Source: Homalodisca vitripennis
Taxonomy: Eukaryota; Arthropoda; Insecta; Hemiptera; Cicadellidae
Reading direction: 5' to 3'
NCBI RefSeq assembly: GCF_021130785.1
Contig: NC_060211.1
Location: 123,949,001-124,013,000, forward strand
DNA length: 64,000 nucleotides
Both the position numbers and the translations under genes were made by a program. The notes beneath the pieces were generated by a model that saw only the letters and a list, made by a program, of their open reading frames with translations, made no database searches and had not been told where the DNA came from. The stretch's first letter is position 1. The number at the start of each line of letters is the position of its first letter. This document shows, one piece after another, positions 58,106 to 64,000 of this stretch.

Positions 58106-58420
58106 TCATATTTCAATCTTACTCTTTAATTTTCTTTGTTCCAACAAATATTGAATGTAAATGATCTTACTTGTTGATTTATTAAATTTGATCTTTTTAT
58201 CATCCAATATATTCAAAAATATTTTTTGCAAATAAACCTTATAATCTTCCAATTCTTCAATGATTTTTAATCCAAATTTATCTTTCTTTCTTTCCAAATT
58301 CAAAATTTTTTATTTCTCATTTATCTTTAATTAATTTATCTTCTTATATTCTCTAAATTTAAAGTGACCATCATCGTTCAACTCTTTCAAGAACTCTGTT
58401 TATCTAAAGGAACAAGACAA
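58106..58420 (-). pseudogene. Lys/Ile/Glu-rich open frame of unknown origin
   Basis: The minus frame of 65 codons (58106-58303) contains KFGLKIIEELEDYKVYLQKI and FNKSTSKIIYIQYLLEQRKL. Upstream on the same strand (about 58340-58410) is another coding-like piece, FLKELNDDGHFKFREYKKIN, ending in a stop. The coding strand is strongly purine-rich, unlike the surroundings. No family recognised; it may be a decayed insertion from an AT-rich donor (for example a DNA virus or symbiont) or chance. Confidence 0.25.
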
Positions 58421-58429
58421 AATATACAT

Positions 58430-59139
58430 TTTGAGGATAATAATAAATATTCTAGACATTTTATAGGGTAATATGTGGTATAAACATAAAATATCATTGA
58501 TCTAATTAAGCTTGTACGAAAAAAATCTGGTTTTTCAACATTAAGACTTTTTGCTCGGAATCTCGCAAATATCTTGTTCTGTATGTAAATATGGCTTACA
58601 TCTAGAAGTATTTTTATACCGCATTTGTACCATATTTTAATTGAAAATGTAATCGAGCTGGATAGGGTGGTTAAAAATAAGTATATCTTTCATGAAACTT
58701 TTCAACGAAAGTATGGAGCACATATTAAAAACAGGTGAACTTATATATGTTTAAATGAAAACGAGTTTTATTTTTGCGTCAAGTAAATTATAAAATACAA
58801 GTGGTTTAATCAGAACAAAAGCAATAGACTTATATGATGGTTTTAAAATGGATTGTATTAATATGTTTTATTTCTTTAGTTAAAAAATTTTAAACGTTGA
58901 TCGTCCTTACTTTTTAAAATAAAAAACATGCTACTATTTCTCAATACAGGCTATCTGAAATTGTTGTTATGGAACGCCCTGTATTTAATGAATCATTTGA
59001 TTTAAAATGTTATTTAAAGACTTTTATCATTGGTTATTACTAACTACTCGTTTAGGATTGTAATTATTTCAAGTAACGTTTCCAAACTTTACAATGATTG
59101 AAGTTCTCCATTGTATAAATAGTCTTAGCCACCTCAAGA

Positions 59140-59142
<3 letters not shown>
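58430..59142. other. AT-rich spacer, nothing recognised
   Basis: No gene, RNA or repeat pairing seen. Confidence 0.45.

Positions 59143-59209
<67 letters not shown>
59143..59209. repeat. (TA)n microsatellite
   Basis: About 67 bp of TA dinucleotides. Confidence 0.97.
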
Positions 59210-59212
<3 letters not shown>

Positions 59213-59593
59213 CTTTAAAGGTTGATTTCTAAAATAAACCATAAAGTACGTACCGCCCTCATTAAAAAATTTTCATCACTACTTAGTTTAAAGTATACAA
59301 TAAAAATCTCATTAAAATCATCAAGTATAAATTAATAAATTATTGAATAACAGTTATTTGAAACACTAACTTATTATGATTTCTTTCCAATGTTTGATGT
59401 ATTCAGTTAAAGTAAAATACATATTATCCAACTAATTAACTTCTCATATTTTACCTGGTGTGTGTAAAATTATGAAACTGGAGGAAAGGAAACTAGAAAG
59501 GAAAAAAAGGGAAGTTTATAAGAAAGAGGGAACAAAACGTTTAACCAATGTAATACTGAACATATTCTAGACAAGCAGCTACAAGATCAGCCC

Positions 59594-59824
59594 TCAGCCG
59601 AGCTTTGTCACACTGGGCGGATGGACTAAACAAGACTTGATATGATCAATTATTGTTGATAAATAACACAATCTTTCACTGTCGCACTTACGGCACGTAA
59701 GTGGATTGGTAATGCCATAAGACCGTAATGATAAATTTATGTCTTGTAGCACTAACGCTATTAAACATACAGCTTTTGAACCTTTTTTAAGATTTAGAGT
59801 TTTTCCTCCGAGATATTTTCTCAA
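59594..59824 (-). pseudogene. LINE C-terminal cysteine-motif remnant
   Basis: A 76-codon minus frame with KTLNLKKGSKAVCLIALVLQ and DINLSLRSYGITNPLTCRKC. The L-x-x-x-G-I-x-x-P-x-C-R-x-C pattern is that of the region after RNase H in I-like and R1-like LINE proteins, where it precedes a metal-binding cluster. The following His/Cys residues are not in register, so the copy is degraded. Confidence 0.45.
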
Positions 59825-61290
59825 TAACTCAGGATATGGAGGAGTTAAGTTTAGTTTTTGTCATTATAATTTCTGTTTTGTGTAAATGCTTGCTATGAAT
59901 ATATTGCTTATTTCAAATTATATCTATGTGGTACTTGCACCATGTCATAGTCATAGTTCATGTCTGGATTGCTCAAATTCACTCATTATTTATGTATTGT
60001 TTAAAAATTAAAATGAGCATATTACTGAACATTTGTATAATCATAGTCTTTGTATTGTTGAGGAAATTAAGTTAGATATAGGGTAGGCTTAAAATTATTT
60101 ACTAAATTTAGGCCCAGCGTTTACTAAATACCAGCAATTCTGCCCCAAACCTCTACGCGTAAAGCTGAAAATATAGTGAAGGATATTATTCAAGCCGATG
60201 TATGCAATGTTATATTTATACTGGTAGTTTTTAAAGTCGGTCAATAATTACTTTTCAGTTAGAGTTACTCAACGTACTTAACTAGCCACCAATAAACGAA
60301 AAATCGAATTTCCTATGATCATTAAGTTTGAATATGAAATTTGTTCAATTTTATAAATATCTAAACATAGAAAATGATGACAAATTTCAGTATCTCACGA
60401 AGTGACGTAGGCTTACAAAAGAGCCAGGGAATTTTGTTGCTAGTTTTCCGTCCCCAGGTAGCAAATATTACAAGGCACTAAATAATCTAAAGCGTAGATT
60501 TGTTAGTAGTAAACTGTTAGTTGAGTACTAGTTTAAATAATTGTTAAAGTTTTAAACCTATTAATTAAGTGTCTTGCTACACTTAATTAATTTTAATGCT
60601 AACTTTCATTACCAAAAAGCAAGAGAGTGGCTTATTAAACAAAAGTGCATACTGTGACGAGTTGGTTGGACTTATCTAATGCACAATTTTCTTAATTTTA
60701 AATTTAATGTAGACAATGGCAAATAGAAACATCTCTGTGACTCAGTTCGAAGCATGTGGGTATCATGTAAAACATAATGATGTTGAATTGTTTTCAACAA
60801 CTTTACTTTTGCTCTCTGTAGAACTATAACCTAGATAAGAGAGCTGTCTGAGTGTGAAGTCAAACCACTGGATTAAAGTAAATTAAAGTGAACTTGCTCA
60901 ACGGAATAGTCATGGGTTCAAGACTACTAATTAGCCAGTGGCCCGTCTATAATAAAATGCGCTAACACTGTTGTTGTGATTGGTTAAGATAAAAAAATGA
61001 AAAAATTTCAATTTTATAATGATACAAATATTTAAAAGTGCAACACGTACTTACCAAATGATGAAAAAGATCATTGATTAACTAAGTTGAGTTTTCCTAT
61101 AAGTATGTCGTTTAGGCTGAATTAAACTTACCAACCTCAGGCCACTTCTAAGAAATTAACTTCTAAGATTCCAATAACTGAAAGACGAATTTCAAGTCGC
61201 CACCAATTTAGGGGTCCAAGGGGAAGCAGATGGACGTAAGACCAGACGTCCTTACAGGAGGCTGAAATTTTCTCAGTTTCCGAGGGCTCT
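59825..61290. other. AT-rich spacer without recognised gene
   Basis: Nothing coding seen. The last 100 bp (61190-61290) are more GC-rich and may belong to the LINE debris that follows. Confidence 0.45.
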
Positions 61291-61301
61291 GGTCAGGAAC
61301 T

Positions 61302-61304
<3 letters not shown>

Positions 61305-61370
<66 letters not shown>

Positions 61371-61399
61371 TCCCTCTCCCTCTCCCTCTCCCTATCCCT
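61305..61399. repeat. (TC)n / (TCCCTC)n microsatellite
   Basis: TC dinucleotides change into a ctccct hexamer run at the right end, directly before a LINE reading frame. Confidence 0.95.
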
Positions 61400-61712
61400 C
61401 TGGGGTTGGAGGAACCAGAATTTTCAGAAGAGGAGTTGGATGCGGCAGTAAAGCAAATGAAGAACAGAAAGGCTCCTGGGCACGATGGTGTGAAGATAGA
61501 GGTAGTAAAGAGGATGTACGGAAGGATAAAAGGGCATCTGCTCATCCTATACAATAAGATGTTGGCAGAAGGAAGATTCCCATCAGTGTGGAAAAAAAGA
61601 GGGGTAAAAATATTCTTAAAAAATAAAGACAAGAATCCCAGTGAGGTGAAATCGTACAGACCAGTGACACTACTTTCAGTCTTGGGAAAGTTAGGCGAAA
61701 TGAAGAATGAAG
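61400..61712 (+). pseudogene. LINE RT N-terminal fragment (different family)
   Basis: Open plus frame: EPEFSEEELDAAVKQMKNRK, then APGHDGVKIEVVKRM, LYNKMLAEGRFPSVWKKRG, and SYRPVTLLSVLGKLGE. This is the pre-RT/finger region of an R1/I-like LINE. It stops being LINE-like exactly where sequence identical to the 5' part of the CR1/Jockey ORF2 begins, about 61713. It is 5'-truncated at the microsatellite. Confidence 0.85.
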
Positions 61713-61749
61713 GGGAAACGAGATCGAACGACTGCCACTTGTTGTAGAG

Positions 61750-62400
61750 TAGCGCATGTAAATTTTAGATCGCTTAAACACAGGTTTTGCAGAGCTGTGT
61801 TCGGTTGTTGATGATTTTCAATTTGACTTGTTGGGGTCTCTGAGTCATGGCTGTCCGCTGATGTTCCCTCGTATGTGTTCGATGTGCCGGGCTACACACT
61901 TCATCGTTGCGATAGGCCGTCTCTGATGGGTCGTGGAGGAGGTGTAGTTCTGTATGTAAGGTGCATTATTAAGTTTACCTCCTGTTAGACTTCTCAACGT
62001 GGATACTGGCATTGAATATATATGTGGCTTGGTTTGTCTGAAGGGTCAGAAGCTATGTGTCTGTATTGCATATAGACCACCAGCTGCGCCATATTTCTTG
62101 CATAAGTTCTTTGATTCATGCTTTGTTTATTGACATGTCACCCGAGGTAGACTCAGTGATTTTGTTGGGTGACTTGAATGTGAATTTCCTGGACAGGAGA
62201 AGAGCAGATGTGAAATACCTCGAGAAAATTATTCAATCTTTGGGTCTCGTACAAATAGTTAGGGAACCCACTCGCATCACTGAGAGTACATCGTCTCTTA
62301 TTGACGTCATAATTGTAGATAAGAATTTTAATCCAGATGTTAGGAATAGTCGACACCTCCCATATCTTGGAGCACAATGGTAAACGTATCACCGACCACA
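61750..62400 (+). pseudogene. APE-type endonuclease of second LINE copy, frameshifted
   Basis: Pieces in more than one frame cover HVNFRSL, the E of the SESW motif, GRGGGVVLYVRCIIKF, then (62057-62383) LFIDMSPEVDSVILLGDLNV with the GDLN catalytic loop, EPTRITESTSSLIDVIIV (the SxIDxxI motif) and a final HLPYL. Compared with the first copy there is an extra C near 61980 and the loss of a base or two near 62095. Confidence 0.88.
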
Positions 62401-62829
62401 AGCTGATATACTGTGACGTGTTATGTGAGAACCGAAAATCCAAGGCTAAGTTCATATCCATATCGCAATTTTAGAAATTTTGATTATGAGAAGTTTATTG
62501 AGATTGCCTCTAGTTTTTGTTGGGAAGACATAATAACCCTGGAAGACGTAGATGACATCAATAATAATTTAACTTCAAATATTATTCAAATCTTGACGTG
62601 TGTGCCCCTATGGTGCGAAAGAGAATAACCAGGAAAAAAGCTCCTTGGGAGGGACTCCAACCTGATTGACCTTACACAAAATAAAAAGTGTAAAAAATGT
62701 CTATCTTTCCCTAAAAAACCCAAGAATCGAGACTCGAATACTGTAAGGCTCGTAACGCACTCAATGTGGCTGTAAGATTGGCGAAAAAGAAGTTTTTCGC
62801 CGATAATTTAAACATAAAAAAACACAAAG

Positions 62830-64000
62830 AAGTTTTGGGCTACGTTGCGGGCTGGTGGAATTCTGAATGCAAATGATGAAAAACCTCATCAATTTTCACC
62901 TTAAAAAGAGCTGAATGACTATTTTTCAAACCATGGGTTGTGGACGAAAACATAAGCATGGATAAACTGAGTTTCTTTAGCCAAAATATGTGTGCAGGTG
63001 TAAATTCCCCTTTCACCTTTATGCGCGTGTCTGAGCAAAAGGTGAGGGAGCTTATGAACACCATTTTAAGTACTGCTTTTGGCGTGGACGGAATATCCAT
63101 CGCTATGGTCAGAGGCTTGAGCCCTTTTTGTATTGGAGCAATCACCCATCTAATAAATGTGTCTCTAAACTACTGGGAAATTTCCTTCCTGCTGGAAGGA
63201 GAGTGTAGTGATCCCTGTCCGAAAACTAACAATCCTACTTCGATTTCTCAGTTTCGACCAATATCGATCCTCCCGGTCGTCTCTAAAATACTGGAGAGGG
63301 TTGTGTGTCGGAGCAGATGGTCAGCTACTTGGAATCTGAGGATTTACTGCCTGAAGCACAATCAGGTTTTAGACAGGGTTTTGAGCACCTGCTCCGCTCT
63401 TCTCAATGTCACTGATGACCTGCTTTTCTGCTAGGGATAGGGGTTTTCAGAGCTTGATTACGGGATTAGACTTTTCGCAAGCTTTCGATTCGGTTAATTT
63501 CGATTTGTTATTAGCTAAGCTTAAATTCTACCATTTTGATGAAAATTTCAGTCCGATGGTTCTCGTCGTATTTATTGGGGAGAACCCAGCGAACAAAAGT
63601 TGATGGTCGGGCTGTCTCCTGCGTTGCCCCGTTTTGTTGGTGTCCCGCAAGGTAGTTGCCTGGGGCCAATACTCTTTCTTGTATATACTGCAGATTTAAA
63701 AGACCAGCTGGAGTTCTGCTCTCTTCATTGTTATGCAGATGACTCACAGCTATTATTGTCTTTATAATCCTTTGGAGAGAGCAGAGGCTGTAGGGAAGAT
63801 AAATTCAGATTTGGATAGGGTAAAGTCGTGGTCGGATGATCATGGGTTTCTGCTTAACTCGGACAAATGTGCTGTTTTGCAGGTGGGATCATCTCTGAAC
63901 TGTCAGCCACATGGTTGCATTAGTCAGTTAGTCACTTTGGATGGCAAAACTTTAGTTATGAACAGTTCTCTAAAAATGCTTGGGAGTTACTTTGGATCCC
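62830..64000 (+). pseudogene. Reverse transcriptase of second LINE copy, frameshifted
   Basis: Collinear with the intact RT at 24463-26172. SQFRPISILPVVSKILERVV, LDFSQAFDSV, RFVGVPQGSCLGP and the HCYADDSQ box are present, but in different frames because of small indels near 62905, 63170, 63310, 63420, 63545 and 63755. It ends at the window edge within the region after the catalytic box. Confidence 0.92.

Larger units (their letters stand above)
61713..64000 (+). mobile_element. CR1/Jockey-group LINE, second copy, cut by window end
   Basis: Closely similar to the element at 24295-27165 in opposite orientation. It begins inside the start of ORF2 (gaaacgagatcgaacgactg), so ORF1 is absent. It keeps the endonuclease-to-RT region of about 700 bp that is deleted in the first copy. 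Several one-base indels break the frame. It runs off the right edge in the RT thumb. Confidence 0.93.

Noticed and set aside
61273..61632. 119-residue minus frame with Arg-Glu repeats
   Set aside because: Translation of the (TC)n tract opposite the LINE RT fragment.
1..64000. CRISPR arrays, bacterial operons, rRNA genes
   Set aside because: No evenly spaced short repeats with unique spacers, no ribosome-binding-site-led gene chains and no rRNA-like sequence; composition and transposons are those of an animal nuclear genome.

Overview
This window is AT-rich, gene-poor eukaryotic nuclear DNA, almost certainly from an arthropod and probably an insect. The evidence is the several families of non-LTR retrotransposons (an R1-clade element, a CR1/Jockey-group element with an esterase-type ORF1, and fragments of at least three others), the long (AT)n and (GA)n microsatellites, and splice-type signals with no bacterial operon structure. 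No rRNA, tRNA, CRISPR or conserved housekeeping gene was found. The species cannot be named from the sequence.

Most of the window is a mosaic of one family of duplicated blocks. Three long forward units carry the same ordered landmarks: unit A (about 6.4-13.3 kb), unit B (about 15.0-21.85 kb) and unit C (about 30.65-34.2 kb). Partial forward units lie at 37.6-41.6 kb and 47.1-48.5 kb. Inverted material lies at 48.6-49.3 kb and 55.1-57.75 kb, and a local inverted repeat at 41.9-43.1 kb. A second duplicated segment pairs 1.6-3.2 kb with 44.5-46.1 kb, and a third pairs 3.34-3.8 kb with 34.7-35.15 kb.

Within the units I see short exon-like islands on the plus strand, called alpha, beta, gamma and delta here. 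Each is bounded by AG and GT splice dinucleotides at equivalent places in every copy where it was found. Alpha is 78 nt and beta 42 nt; both are multiples of three and both are read in phase 1 at each end. Gamma follows beta by about 165 bp in all three long units, and delta (67 nt) follows gamma by about 310 bp. In unit B, alpha, beta and gamma together carry six cysteines. I read this as a tandemly amplified micro-exon gene family, probably encoding a small cysteine-rich product, with unit B the best preserved and the other copies decaying. No homologue was recognised. Opposite-strand open frames with a shared start (C-A/G-x-x-T-G) lie between the plus-strand islands.

The retrotransposons interrupt this mosaic. 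They are: a LINE reverse transcriptase running off the left edge (1-848, minus); the R1-clade 3' part (21.86-23.59 kb, minus); a nearly full-length CR1/Jockey-group element with a 569-codon open RT frame and a (TTA)n tail (24.3-27.16 kb, minus); a LINE C-terminus set between two (AT)n runs (35.16-35.66 kb, minus); RT debris at 35.9-37.65 kb; and, at the right edge, a fragment of another LINE joined to a second CR1/Jockey-group copy (61.4-64.0 kb, plus) that keeps endonuclease sequence deleted from the first. The rest, notably 49.3-53.4 kb and 57.8-61.3 kb, shows no recognisable gene apart from two small remnants.
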